A stretch of 64,000 nucleotides of DNA from Sindora glabra (lineage: Eukaryota > Streptophyta > Magnoliopsida > Fabales > Fabaceae), in assembly GCA_020226215.1 (NCBI GenBank), contig CM035225.1, positions 17,991,868-18,055,867 on the forward strand, read 5' to 3'. Numbering within the stretch: the stretch's first letter is position 1; the number at the start of each line of letters is the position of its first letter. The notes beneath the pieces were generated by a model that worked only from the letters and a program-made list of their open reading frames with translations, was not told the origin of the DNA and made no database searches. Made by a program: the position numbers and the translations under genes. Positions 48,801 to 60,901 of this stretch are shown piece by piece.

Positions 48801-49475
48801 AAGTGCGCAATCATGTTTGTATACATGGATTGATTCATACCTTAATCCTAACTTATTGAGCCATTTCCTTACACCATAGTACGATTCAGGAAATTTATTA
48901 TCATTTGGAAGTGCCTTTTTTAACAACTAAAAAAGAGCATTAAATGACTTATTTGTCCACTTATGCAAAACCTTCAAATGCATAAGTTTCACTAAGAAGT
49001 TCAAGGCTGAAAATGCTGTGCAGCCTGGATACAACTCTATTTCTACTTGCTCGAATAGGTTATCACAATTACTATAATTTGTTTCAATGTCTCCGTCAAC
49101 TACATTCTCACCTCTGTACTCGTCATTGTGAAAATTAACTTCAGGTGCCTCAAGGCCAATGAAATCATGTATAATATCCGCCAGCTCATCTCTATTGTTG
49201 GGAGATATCCCCCTAATTCTTCTAGAAATCGAAACATCTGCTTCACCATGGTGTACCCAATTTATGTATAATGGATGAAATCCATTATCTATAATATGTG
49301 CCTCCAATGTTGGTAATGTCTGGAATATTAAATTCACATACTTTTTGCATGGGTATCTTACTAACCCCCTTTCATCGGCAAAGTTTTTGGCTCTTTGAAC
49401 AAATTTTACTGCACTATTCCGATACTCATCCGACAATCGATTTGGTAGATGTATCCAACTTTTATCGACAGACAT
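45865..49475 (-). pseudogene. CACTA TNP2-like transposase, decayed
   Basis: The main transposase gene of the element. It starts MSVDKSWIHLPNRLSDEY with a transposase-associated domain (49475-48930), then a TNP2 domain: MIWHHTEKSKEEGVIRYPVD, ADEFNHFGD, WTINDFLARSSLSGWSGQG, LRHNIDVMHVEKNVCDSILG. Next comes DUF4218 (ERIYPPAFFDIMVHLVMHLP, 47358-47095), then DUF4216 (MIYSACIVNGVRFVVKTRDE, then VTLFKCKWYDTD, 46650-46036). An acidic tail stops at 45865. Reading is in one frame from 49475 to about 47540 apart from several stop codons, then a one-base type frameshift, then another frame. Small introns are likely near 46652-46925. Stops are TAG, TGA and rarely TAA at positions where CAG, CGA or TGG would be expected. 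Confidence 0.9.
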
Positions 49476-51139
49476 TGTATCACTGAACAGGAAAAAAATT
49501 GCTTTAGGTGAAATAAAGTGTGTTGATTAATATTTGACAGTCATCCTAAATGCACCATATCACTCTAACTTTGAAGGGTAGGGTCCTATCCCATTCGAGA
49601 TATTTCTATAGTTATTATTTTCTCCAATTTATCCATACTCATCAATTGATTCGTGCAGAAATTTTGGCAGCATCTCCCTATAGTTCTCTAAGTGCCTAAA
49701 CCATACACCTGTATAGTTTATACCTGGAGAACAGTTAGGATGCTAAGATATTTTCACAATATTAAACAAGAGCTGGATAAATTGTTAATAATAACTACAT
49801 GATAATATCCCAAACTGTCCAATTTTTCAGGACAATTCAAGGGTTGATTGATGTTTAGAGAATAACTAACCCTTGAATGGGTTTAAGCTTATAATTTAAA
49901 TGCAAATACAATTTCATTTTAAATTATTGTAAAAATATATTTACAATAATTAAAATTAACGATACAATAATTTATGAGTATCGTTGTTTAAGTGTCAGTA
50001 CTGTTATTTAAGTAACTTATTATGTAGATTATTAATTTTTCTAAATATTCATAACAACTGTTATGTTTCACAATAAGCTTGTGGGAATTCAAATGTATAA
50101 TCTACTCTAATATATTTATAAGGTGCACAATTCAGCTTTTTTATAGAGAGGTGCATATTATGAATACAGACTTCCTAATTGTAAATTTAAGTAAGTTTAG
50201 TTTTATAAGGTGTATATTATTTATAAGATGCACAATTCAGCTTCTTTATTTAAGTAAATGTAGTTTTATCTAAGAAGGAGGTAATTTTCATACGGACTTC
50301 CTAGTTTTTTGAAGTTGTTTATTTTTATGTAATGTAAATATCATAATTTGGATTGTTAGGGTTTTATTTTCATGTGGTCTCTAGTTTAATTGAATTTTTC
50401 TTAGTATTTGGTGTGAATAATATAATTTGAATTGTTAAGTTTCAATCTCAATTAAAAAAGAGATTATATTATTGTAATCTCTTATTTTCTAAGATAAATT
50501 TATATATTTATTCTAATTTTTTATCTTAAATTATTTCATCGAATCTAATAAGTTTAAAGTTTCCTAAATTGTATCACAAATTTTAGATTTTGTGAATAAA
50601 ATATCATAACTATTTTATCTTACATTAGTCTAACTGAATAATCTACACATATATTGTATACTTCAAAATTATAATTTGAGGGATACATAATAATAAAAAA
50701 TTTTATATTTATAAAATTTATGCTAAGTTAAATTTACATGAATAAATTTAAAATTTACAACATACAAAATTAAATAATATAAAATTTCATATTAAATTAA
50801 ACATATTATCAATTCTATTAATTCATTACAAACTATTTGAGTAAATTAAATATATTATTACACAAAAAAAATATTATAACTTTTTATTTACGTGCCTCAA
50901 TGGTAAAAATCTACTGATCAACTCTGAATACTCTCCACAAACTAAGCTAAGTACTAATAATAACTAACAAATTAAAAGATACAACATATAAAATTAATAC
51001 ATATTAACATATATAAAAAATAAATATATTAAAATAAAAAATAATTTAAAAGAAAGAGAAAGTTCATGAACTTACCTCAGGTTCAGAAATTTCAAACACG
51101 CAAATGAGGAGGGAGGAGGCGTCGTGAATAAATAGTCAA
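49476..51139. other. CACTA 5' noncoding region
   Basis: The stretch upstream of the TNP2-like start, AT-rich beyond 49900. No further coding sequence is seen. It contains a short direct duplication around 50110-50270 ('aaggtgcacaattcagctt', then 'aagatgcacaattcagctt') and should include the element's promoter. Confidence 0.5.
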
Positions 51140-51709
51140 AACTTTCACTAACAACTAAAAAATTTTGGTCGTTGGTGAAAGCTTCAGCGACGACCGAAAG
51201 ACTTAATATCGTCGCTGAAAGTTTGACCTTCACCAACGACAATGTTGTCGCTAAAATTTTATCTTGGAATTTGGACTAGGCTTTTAGTGACAACACTATC
51301 GACGCTGAAAATGCAACACTTTTAGCGACGACAATGTCGTCGCTGAAGGGTGGGCCATCAGCGACGACACTATCGTCATTGAAAGTCTTGAATTTTCAGC
51401 GATGACAATTGTCGTCGTTGATGGTTGCAACTTCAGCAATGACATTATCATCGTTGAAAGTCTTTTATTTTTAGCGACGACAATTGTCGTTGCTAAAGGC
51501 CAAATTTTACCGCTAAATTTTTTTTAAGCTTTTAGCAACGACTTTTGTAGTTGCTAAAAGCCTAATTCCTTCCCGCCCAACTTTCTTATTCCCTCTAAAA
51601 AGTTACATCATTTTTACAGATGCCATTATCGTCGGAAATACCTTTAGCGACGATCGAAATTTTGATGCCGCTAAAAGTATTGTCGTTGTTGCTGCTTTTT
51701 CTTGTAGTG
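51140..51709. repeat. CACTA right terminal and subterminal repeats
   Basis: At least a dozen copies of 'tttagcgacgac' or its complement, many as close inverted pairs enclosing 'attgtcgtcgctgaa'. They end in the terminal motif at 51695-51709. The cluster is longer and better preserved than that on the left. Confidence 0.85.
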
Positions 51710-51712
51710 GCT

Positions 51713-53133
51713 ATTTTATTAAATCATGTAATTTTTTATAAAATTTTTAAATAAAAATCAAAATGTTATAGAATGTTAATTTATTTTATTATTTTTTACA
51801 TATAATTTTGTATCTTATTTACAAATATTTAATTACAAGTCTATATGTATAATTTAATTTCTATTAATTATAACATAGAAATTATGTGTGAATAAAATAA
51901 TAAAATAAATAATATATTATAATATTATGATTCTTATTTAAAAATTTTATAAAAAATTATATAATTTGATACAATGGTTGATTAAGTGGATAATAAATAT
52001 TAACTTCAAGGTTTATAATACTTAGAGAGAGTTATTTCTAAGTTCTTAAAATTAAAGAAGGTAAAATTTAATTATCCTAAACTTGAAGGAGTATTTTATA
52101 ATTTTTCTTATTAAATATAATATATACATAAATGTAAATGTATTTTATACCGGTATAAGTTTTGATTATATCATATATATTAAATATTAAAGCCAATTCT
52201 AAACAGGTCCAGACTTAAATATTTCTATCTCAAAAATGGTCGGACTTGACTATAAAAACTAAAAAATAAAAATTAGGACTAGAGGATTATGAAAGGATGC
52301 ATTAATATTTATATAAGCATGATTTGACTTTTTTTTTTTGGCTCATCCTGGTGTGTGTAAACTCCAGATCTGAGACCGATGGTCGAATTAGAATTCTATA
52401 GCAGGAGGAAGTGAAATATCAAAATCTTAATAGAACATATATATATATATATACTTAAATTTTTTAGAGGGCTGATATTAAAATATTATACACATACATG
52501 AAAATATAAAAAATCGTAAAATATAAAATTACTGCTATTCCATCTCGACTCAAAAATTAGCTGGTTAACTGACAACGAATCAAGAGTTGTCAACTAGGAG
52601 GTATTCTTATATCGATTATATCATATATATTTAATGATAATTAATAAATGAAAGATATTTATCATTTTTATTAATTCATACACATTAAAAATATTATATA
52701 TTTTTAAAAATCATACGAGTTGACAAATACTTTTTATTTATCGTCTATAATTAGATGCACGTGGGACATAAGAATTTCTCGTCAATCAGTTCCTGTCGAA
52801 TTTATAAAAATGGTCTACTATTGATCACTTGATGATAGATTTAGTTTAGCAGACGAAACCAATAATTGTTTTTATCATTTAAGAAAAATGATACCAAGAT
52901 CTAATAAAACTCTCAATTCTAACAAAATTCTTGCATATTAATTTATCATAAATAAATCATAAATCAGTGAAATAAAAAAAAAGAAATGAGAAAATTTGAC
53001 TTAAATGATGTTTAATAAAATTTAAAAATTTTGTACCTTTTAATGTACCTAGATCTGGATTCGATATCTGATTTATTATATAGACAACGAGTAATTTAAC
53101 ATTCCTATTGTAACCAAAATAAAAAAATAAATG
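51713..53133. repeat. Segmental repeat block B, right part
   Basis: It continues block A homology from 34927 to 36145, beginning 'attttattaaatcatgtaatttttt' right after the CACTA target duplication. It includes 'ggtcggacttgacta' and the 'catcctggtgtgtgtaaactcc' segment. No gene is seen. Confidence 0.8.
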
Positions 53134-53495
53134 AAAAAATGATGGTCTGAAGTGATTGACTCATTCATGAGGCTATATAAGCCAGAGGTGCAGCAACCTG
53201 TTGGCCCCTCCGTAGTTGGGAGCCAGAGGTTTTCATTGCTCCTCATGCAGTGCCTTCCAGTCTAGGAGATATGAAACTTCAGCCTTCATTGGGTCCCATA
53301 ACCAAACTTTCAACTTAGAGTGAGCAGGCCAGCAGAGTACATCCACTAATCCAGCCAAGCGAAGCCAGAGTTGTATTCCATCATTTTAATGCTCCCACTT
53401 GGTTACAAGCTAGTGTTTTCTAGCTTGGCAAACGGACGGGATGTCGGTGGGGTGGGCTCATAAAGAATAGAAGAGTAGCGTTCTTACTTTAACAA
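53134..53495. repeat. Dispersed repeat 'R', copy 3
   Basis: The copy with the clearest TATA-like motif, 'ggctatataagcc' at 53171-53183, near its left end. It joins block B on the left to the LecRK pseudogene 2 duplication on the right. Confidence 0.7.
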
Positions 53496-54441
53496 AAGCA
53501 TTACCCGTTGTTAGCCAAATTGGGTTTCTCTCTGCATTCACCGATCAGTTTTTGATCTTTGGTTTCTATCAAATTTATGATGAAGTGTATGACAATATAT
53601 TATTATACTTTTTTGGGCGTAAGTTTATTAAATTGCTTGAACGGACATGCAAACTGAAATAAGTAAGAAAAATAAATGATTGAATGCCATAAGCAAACCA
53701 GCTGTTGATATGTTCAATAATCAGTTAGAACATCGTGTCTTAGGAATTGTTTCACTTGCCCTTTTGTTGTTCTGGTTTTACATGAATTGAGTGTTTTTAT
53801 TCATAACTCTTTTATTGAGGTATGACTTGTTACTATTAAATTCCATTCACAGGAATATGACATACCCATACAATATCAGTAATTATGTCTTAGGTTCAAA
53901 CTTTGCTTCTTTAGTTTGGTGTAAGACATCAGGTGAAAAAAAAAAGGATCATTTAAAAAAAATGAATTTTCCTTTTAACTTAATATGGTTGTAGGATGAG
54001 CATACTAAACTAAAGGCAATCAAGAAGCATTCTATTAATTGCTACTCAACTCAAACTCTTGCACTTAGCCATGGATGAGCTGCTTCAAGAGTTTTGGTGG
54101 TTTTATTCTAGAAGAATGTTGTCAATTGGCACTAGTAAACACATAAATTTACATTGTAAGTGCATCCTGAATATTCTTCTTTTACTGTGTAGGACATATG
54201 GCAGACAACTGAGTTGTTAGAAAGACAACCAGCGTTTGTTGCCCCATCCTCCACTTTTTGTTCATTCTTTTTATCTTTTGTTATTGCACCGTGTCTAACT
54301 ATAACAGAATCTGTAGGTAAGTGAAGCAATCTTCTTTGATGAGAGTTAGAATAAATATTTTCCTTTCCATGTATCATGTGCTGCTTATTTAAGACAATTT
54401 GAATCTAGCTACTTGAAATTGTCACAATCAAATACAAATTA
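53496..54441 (-). other. 3' flank of LecRK pseudogene 2
   Basis: Almost identical in order and content to 1023-2016. No gene is seen. Confidence 0.65.
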
Positions 54442-56510
54442 TTATGATACAGCAAAATTGCTAAATGAACCAATAGTATAGCTGCTATTTCTTGAAGATT
54501 GAGTTATCTTGTTATTGTGCCTGAGTAGAGTAGAATCCATGGATAATGGAAATGAAGACAATGGCACAATGATTGGAGAAGGAAGATAGGTTGGTATAGG
54601 CATTTTATCTGGGTGTAGGGGCAATGGAGCTTCAAAATTAAGCACATGAATTGCTTGCCTTATGGATGGCCTTAGCTTGCAATCCAGGTGAGCACACTAA
54701 AGGCCAACCACCATCAAATGTTCCATTTGCTTTATGTCAAATTCTCCACTTACCTTAGGGTCTACTACTTCAAGAAGCTTCCCTGTGCCATAAAGCTCCC
54801 AAATCCACTTCGCCATTCTTACTTAACTTTCTTTAGCTTCAGGGTCAATGGGCTTTCTCATAGGCTCTCTCCAATGCAACAATCCCAAAGCTATATATGT
54901 CAAATTCCTTACTTGCCTTGCCTTTAATAAGACATTCAAGGGCTATATAACCCATTATCCTGGCTACAACTATGGTTTGGGACCCCTTCCCATGATCAAC
55001 CAGCCTAACTAAACCAAAATCACCAAGTTTAGCATTAAAATTTGAATCTAACATAATGTTGCTTGATTTGATGTCCCTGTGCAGCACATTGTTCCCATAA
55101 TTCTTGCAAGTAAAGCAATGCTCAAATCAAGCCCTGAGCATATTTACCTCGCTTGCCATATCATGAAGTTATGTTCTTTAAAAAGATAGAAATCAAGACT
55201 ACCATTTGGCATGAACTCATATAAAAGCAGGAGATAATTCTTCCAGTGGCATCAATCTATGAGCTGCACCAAATTCTTATGTCTGATTTGGCTAATAATC
55301 ATTATTTCGATTGCATATTCCATGGTCCCTTGTTTGGATCTTTTTGGTATCCTCCTGATAGCAACATAGGAATTTAAGTCCTTCAGAAAACCTTTATAAA
55401 TGCAACCAAAACTACCTTCTCTAAGCTTTTCTATGTTTGCAAAGTTGTTTGTTGCATTTACCGATTCATTATAGGAAGATTTCTTTGGTCCACTGCCCTT
55501 TTCAAATTTATCATCTATGTTCATATCAGGACTAAACTCCTCTTTTTCATTGCTTGCCCTCTTCCTTCTTATTAGAAACTAGGTTAATCCTATGAAATAG
55601 ACCAAAGAAACTTAGTCCAATTCCTAGCCCTGCCCATTGTCTCGTCTTGCTTCCATGTTCAAGACTAGGAGGGCCATTCTGCTTAACTAGTATGGTTAAA
55701 TTGAATGACCATGATTTTAGAGTGTGAAACTCATAATCTATTCCTTTTGCTGCAGAGAAGCCAATAACAACCCACTCTAGCAAATATTCTCTTAAGTCTA
55801 CTTGATCTAAGAGGTACTGCTATATTTGTCTCCCATTACTATATCAAGTGAAAGAAACTGTAAGATTATGTGTACTAGAATTGTAAGAAACTCTAGCTTC
55901 ATACTCTTTTTTACCCAAAATATTAGCAAACCATTCCTCAGTTTTTCTTTAGAAATGACAAATTTGATGTTAATACCTATATGTGCACCATTATTGTAAT
56001 TTGGAGCAATCCTTTCATTATACTTGGTGTCAAACTTAACTACCACAAATTGATTCTGGAAAATTGGGAGAGAGGCGATGCCAAGATTGAGTCTAGTAGA
56101 TAAATGTTTGTAAAATGTGAATTTGGTTATGCGAGGAAAAATGTCATGTCATCTACATAAAGTTTACTTTCTGTAAAAATGTTAAAGGAGAACTCAGTAT
56201 TGAAGTCTGCTAGGCTCCTTGAGGTCATATCCTATAGATGCACCTGCTTCAAATTTGTAATTCGACTAACACTAAATGACACTTGTTGATATGTTACATC
56301 ACTTGTGGTGAGTTGTATATCTGAGTTTGCATCAATAGAAGCATTTCCTTCTAGCTTCACAATAGTTTCATTAAAACCATTGTAATCAAAGGATAGAGGA
56401 GTAGTAGGTCTAAATATCATGATTAAGAGGAAGGAGATGAGAATCGTTATTGAAGCATAGGAAATTAGAGTAAGTGCCATAATTCGATGAATATTATGCT
56501 TTATAGTCAT
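54442..56510 (-). pseudogene. L-type lectin receptor kinase pseudogene 2
   Basis: The partner of pseudogene 1 in a large duplication. It starts MTIKHNIHRIMALTLISYAS at 56510, where pseudogene 1 has MAVK. It then has LSFDYNGFNETIVKLEG, lectin pieces (VVKFDTKYNERIAPNYNN, EWVVIGFSAAKGIDYEFHTL), a membrane stretch (WAGLGIGLSFFGLF), juxtamembrane FEKGSGPKKSSYNE and a loop decayed to REGSFGCIYKGF. HRDIKSSNIMLDSNFNAKLG, DFGLVRLVDHGKGS and a C-terminus (LNFEAPLPLHPDKMPIPTYL) follow. It shares with pseudogene 1 the stop after MTFFLA, the frameshift after the membrane segment and APE changed to ALE. Glycine-loop change GQG to REG is private to this copy. Confidence 0.85.
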
Positions 56511-59200
56511 GACTTGATAAGAATTTCTAAGTTTTAAATTGTAGCATAAATGATTATTTATTTATCTTGGAGTCCATGGAGCATCTTGCTGTTTTACCCT
56601 GAGCCTGCTATGTCTTTTCCTCCAACACTAATTTTGCAATTTCATAGATTTTTCTATTAGTAGTTATGAGATGATAGCAAATACTAATATATATTGTAAT
56701 TTTTTCCCTAAGAAATATACAGTGTAATTAAAAGTAATGTTACTCTCATTTTCATTTACTACAATAAAATATAATTTAAGTCAAATTTGATCATAACTAT
56801 TTTGATATAGATTCTCACAATGAGTACCTCTACTCTTATTTTTACTATTCTAAAATTTTGCTCACATTGCACATGACTCAATCTCAATAAATTTGTATGA
56901 ACAATTAGAAAATGCATAAAATTGGCGTAAAAAAGTGAACTCAGCTCAATCTAGATGATAATATATGCATAGTTGAGAGAGTGGTTATAATAAAGACAAA
57001 GCAACATTCGATTTTTTTGTTTAAATGTAGTTCCTAAAATATACATTATGTAATTTTGATTTGTTAATTTAAAATAATTTATCTTGATTTCTTAAATTTT
57101 TAATTGGTACAATTTTGATCCTTTTCTTAAACTTCTATTAATTTTTGTCAACTCATGTTTGATATCTAAGCATTCACTATATTAATTTTCAAATAAATCA
57201 TATGTTTTAAATTTTTTTTATAAACAATGAACTCGGCAAAGATTAAAAGTTTCCTATGTAATTCATTGATTTTGTATAAATTTTCAATATCCAAACAAAA
57301 AAAAAATCCTTTTATACTTATATATAAGTTATTTTTTATTAATATATATGAATGAAACAGTAAGAAGAAATAGTCTTGTGATATCAAAAAATTGATGAAA
57401 ATCAAATAAAAAAGCCAAAATACACAATTTCAATATTTAGAGCAGTCAAAGTAAATTACTTAAAATTAAGAGACTAAAATCATATGGTTTATATTTTAGA
57501 GTGCCAAAATTATATTTAAGAATTTTTTTCATGGAATGGTCCATTTCACTGTAACTTGTTTTCATAATGTGATCGACCCTTTCAACATATATGAGATCTT
57601 CTCAAGACGAAGAGTTCATTACAACGGAATTTACAACATTGCACAGGGATTTTGGATTTTAATTGCCGTCTTGACATGTAATGAAAGGTCCTCCCCACTC
57701 ACCATGCAAATCCGAATGACCAGAATTACTAACAATTTCAAATTTACTCTCCCTCTGCTCATAATTTATATAGAAAAATTTTATTTTTATATATAAATGA
57801 ATATGTGTTATATATATCTATGTATTTTATAATTAATAAATAATTTCTAGAATTATTGCAGTGAAAGAAACAATTTTTCTTTGAAAAAGAAAAATTATTT
57901 TTCACCAAATCTACTATATTTAATATTAAATATATCAATTATTTTTCACCATCTTCATAATTTATAATTATATTCTTATGAAAAATATTTTTTATTAAAA
58001 TAAAGATGTTTAAATTTACTCCTCTTGTACTCATGATTATGCCTTCATGCAGTATGTGTTAGCAACATACTGGCATTTGGTTTTTTTGGGCAAAGAATGG
58101 TCGTTTAACGCATGACAATATACTGGATGCCTAATGCTGAAGCATCGAATCTGTCAAAATCATTTACAAAGACTCTTATTCTAGTGAGTTGCTTGGGATT
58201 ATAGGTTTCTAATATTTTTACTAGCCTTTGATTTTGTGCATGTTAGGTCTCAATTCCGTGGCTTCAAGTTTCCAGCAAGACAATGACGTGTGCACTATGC
58301 ATGGTTACAAGTAAAAACTCCAAGGGCTTTTATACTTGAACGGGAACAAGTAGCTTTTTCTACAGGGAAATACGAAAAAGCCTTCCAAAAGTATGGTTTA
58401 GTTCTACATAACTCCCTTAAAATTTTAGAATTTACATATATTTCTTCTAAAGTTTTCAAAAAAGTGAAAATATTAATAATTCAATTTAAAAAAGGGGGAA
58501 AAAAGGCTTGTAAGTAACTTGTAATTGTTTTTAATGATTTTTAACATAAATTTAATTAGATTTTGAATAGAACTTCTGCTAAAATAAATTATTAACAATA
58601 GAATTAATTTTTGTCATACATTTATGATATAAGTATTCTAAGTAAATTATTATTAAAATTTGATTAAATTACATTTGGGAAGGTAAAATTTGTATTTCTT
58701 TTTTTTTTTCAATTGCTTCTTTTGCTTTAATGTACTAAAAAAGTTTGAAAAGTCAAATGTGGCTCATCTTTGTTTTTTTTCCTATTTTCTTTAATTAAAA
58801 TTTTCATATTTTCACATTTTTAAAAACTTCAGGAGATTATTTTATAGGTATTGAAACTTTAATAGTGTTATCTAATATTAAATCATACTTTAGAAAGCAT
58901 ATTTGTATTTTCTCCATTTTTTCCCTACATAGAAAGCAAATAAGTAAGAGAGGTCTAGTAGTTTATACACATTTGACTATAGTTGGAAAAATACACATAC
59001 GACAGAGAAAGAGCATCACGTTATTAATTAGTTTGGTGTAGTTGATAATTTGAATTGTCTTGTTTCTGGCATTGTTTGTCCTCTAGCTGTATGTCATAAT
59101 GACAACGTGAGAGTTAGACATAAAAATCCACTTACTCGCCTAAACAACCCAAATAGTGATTATGTTGGACGTAAATATGAAATGTTCATCTTAAATAAAA
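56511..59200 (-). other. Duplicated 5' flank of LecRK pseudogene 2
   Basis: This matches 4087-6925 throughout, lacking the 175-bp segment found at 5644-5820. The last part (59020-59200) matches a LecRK 3' flank, as at 23996-24190, and ends where the LINE begins. It is the trace of another lost array member. Confidence 0.65.
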
Positions 59201-59285
59201 ATTATAACTTCAGAGATATAAATTTATGTATCTAACCTTTACATTCCAATTATTTTGATAGAAAATATTTTTCATACAAATAGGA

Positions 59286-60740
59286 TTGGAATATAATCAT
59301 ATGGTAAGTTTGAAAAGGAAGACTACCTTTTCAGCTAGCATTTTCAAGCCTTCAATGAGAGGTGGATTTGGTGATGCAATTAATCTGTTAGGCCCCAGGA
59401 ATTTCAAGAAAGATCTTCCTTCTCATTTTGAGAATAGGCATGTTTCATTTAAAGATAAACTCATAAGAGTTTCAGAAAATGATTTAAAGAAGGAGTTGGA
59501 AGATTTGATTGAAGTTAACAAAGTTCATATAGAGTTTTTAAGGGGAACCCTTGTCTTCAAGAAATACACTTCAGTGATCACTTAATTGAAGAATCGTGTA
59601 AACTTTGGTGAAGTTCTTTGGTAGTTAGGGTATTGGGTCGTACTGTTGGCAAGTGCTCTGATTTAAATCATGATTATTTTTAAGTGAAATTTTCACATGT
59701 AGGAGACTTGAAGCATGTCCTATTTGAAGGGCTTTGGCTAATTTTTGACCATTACTTAATAAGGCAACAATGGACAATGACTTCATTTTAGCTTCTCATT
59801 TAATCTCTTCTACTTTGGCTTGGATACAAATTCCGAAATTAAGTATTCTTTATTACAAAGTTGATGCCCTTAAAGTGATAGCTATTAACATTGGAAATTC
59901 TAGGAAAATGGATAGAAATACATTTGTGACCTTTTAAGGAAAGTTCATAAGGTTGTGTGTAAAGGTAGATTTAACCAAACTCCTTGTCCCTTATGTTCTT
60001 ATTAAGGGAAAATGGCTTAAAGTAGAACATGAAGTTCTACACAAATTCTACTTTTGTATGTGAAATATGGTCATACTGATGAGCATTGTGCAATCTTTAT
60101 GACAAAGAAAGTTATGATTGAGACTAATAAAGAATAAGAAACCTCCAATGATTCCAATCACCCTTCAATGTTTGAGGAATAGATAATTACTCATAAAAAG
60201 AAACAAAATTGTTACATCAACTCCCTTATCTAGTACCTAAAATGTTTCAAATCTAATCTTAATAGGTCAAATAATTAGAATTCATTTACCTTTCTAGCAA
60301 GTATGAGGGATTTAGAAGCAAATAATGAACCATCAACACCTATTCTAGAGATTGCAATTCCCATGTTTAGAAATAACCAAAATACAAATTTATCTCCTTA
60401 GGTTATTACTAGAAAAGCTAAGAATGCAATAAGCCTTAATAATAGATGTCTTCATTCCTTAAAGGCCATGATTGAAGGCTTGACCTCTTAAGGAGTTACA
60501 AGGAATCTTTCTTCTGAATTTCAATAAGGTGTCATTTTCCTTCTGAAGAGAAAACTTTCAAATTCTCTCTCTAGACCTCAACATGTGGCTTTTGTGTCTA
60601 AAAAAGATGTCCATGTCCCTAATATTTCTAAGCTTATATCAATTAAGACTCATAGTTCCTATGGTAAGTTTCATAGTCCAAGGTCTCAGTTTAGGGACTT
60701 AAGTTTAAAGATCACAAAGGCTTCCCACTAGATACTATAT
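59286..60740 (+). pseudogene. LINE ORF1 (DUF4283-like, zinc knuckle), decayed
   Basis: An open frame runs 59286-59585 (MRGGFGDAINLLGPRNFKKD, VSFKDKLIRVSENDLKKELE). After frameshifts the DUF4283 signature follows: SLVVRVLGRTVG, NHDYF, VKFSHVGDLKHVLFEGLWLI, FDHYLIRQQW and LAWIQIPKLSILYYKVDALK-like text. A zinc-knuckle relic YVKYGHTDEHC at about 60055-60090 has both expected first cysteines as other residues (tyrosine TAT and lysine/tyrosine). Many stops occur. ORF1 proteins of this type bind RNA and carry it to the target site. Confidence 0.75.
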
Positions 60741-60901
60741 TGTAATTCTTTAGCAATATAGAGTTACAATATAGCTTGATAAGTGATAAGGATAAGGAGA
60801 ATATAAGTATTGCAAACAACCCAAACAATGATAAAGATGCTAAGTTCTATGAGGCCTTTCAGTAAAGCTTATTTATAGTTATTGCATTATTCTTTATTAA
60901 C

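Larger units (their letters stand above)
43191..51709 (-). mobile_element. CACTA (En/Spm) transposon, complete ends, decayed genes
   Basis: The 8519-bp element starts CACTATAGCAAAAAAG and ends in CTTTTTCTTGTAGTG, the complement of CACTACAAGAAAAAG. It is flanked by a 3-bp target duplication GCT (43188-43190 and 51710-51712). Block A at 34921-34935 shows the uninterrupted site with one GCT. Subterminal regions carry many copies of a TTTAGCGACGAC-type motif on both sides. Two minus-strand genes are present in the usual CACTA pair: a TNP2-like transposase (start 49475) and a PTTA/Transposase_24-like protein (start 45713). Both contain stop codons, so the element is no longer autonomous. Confidence 0.95.
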
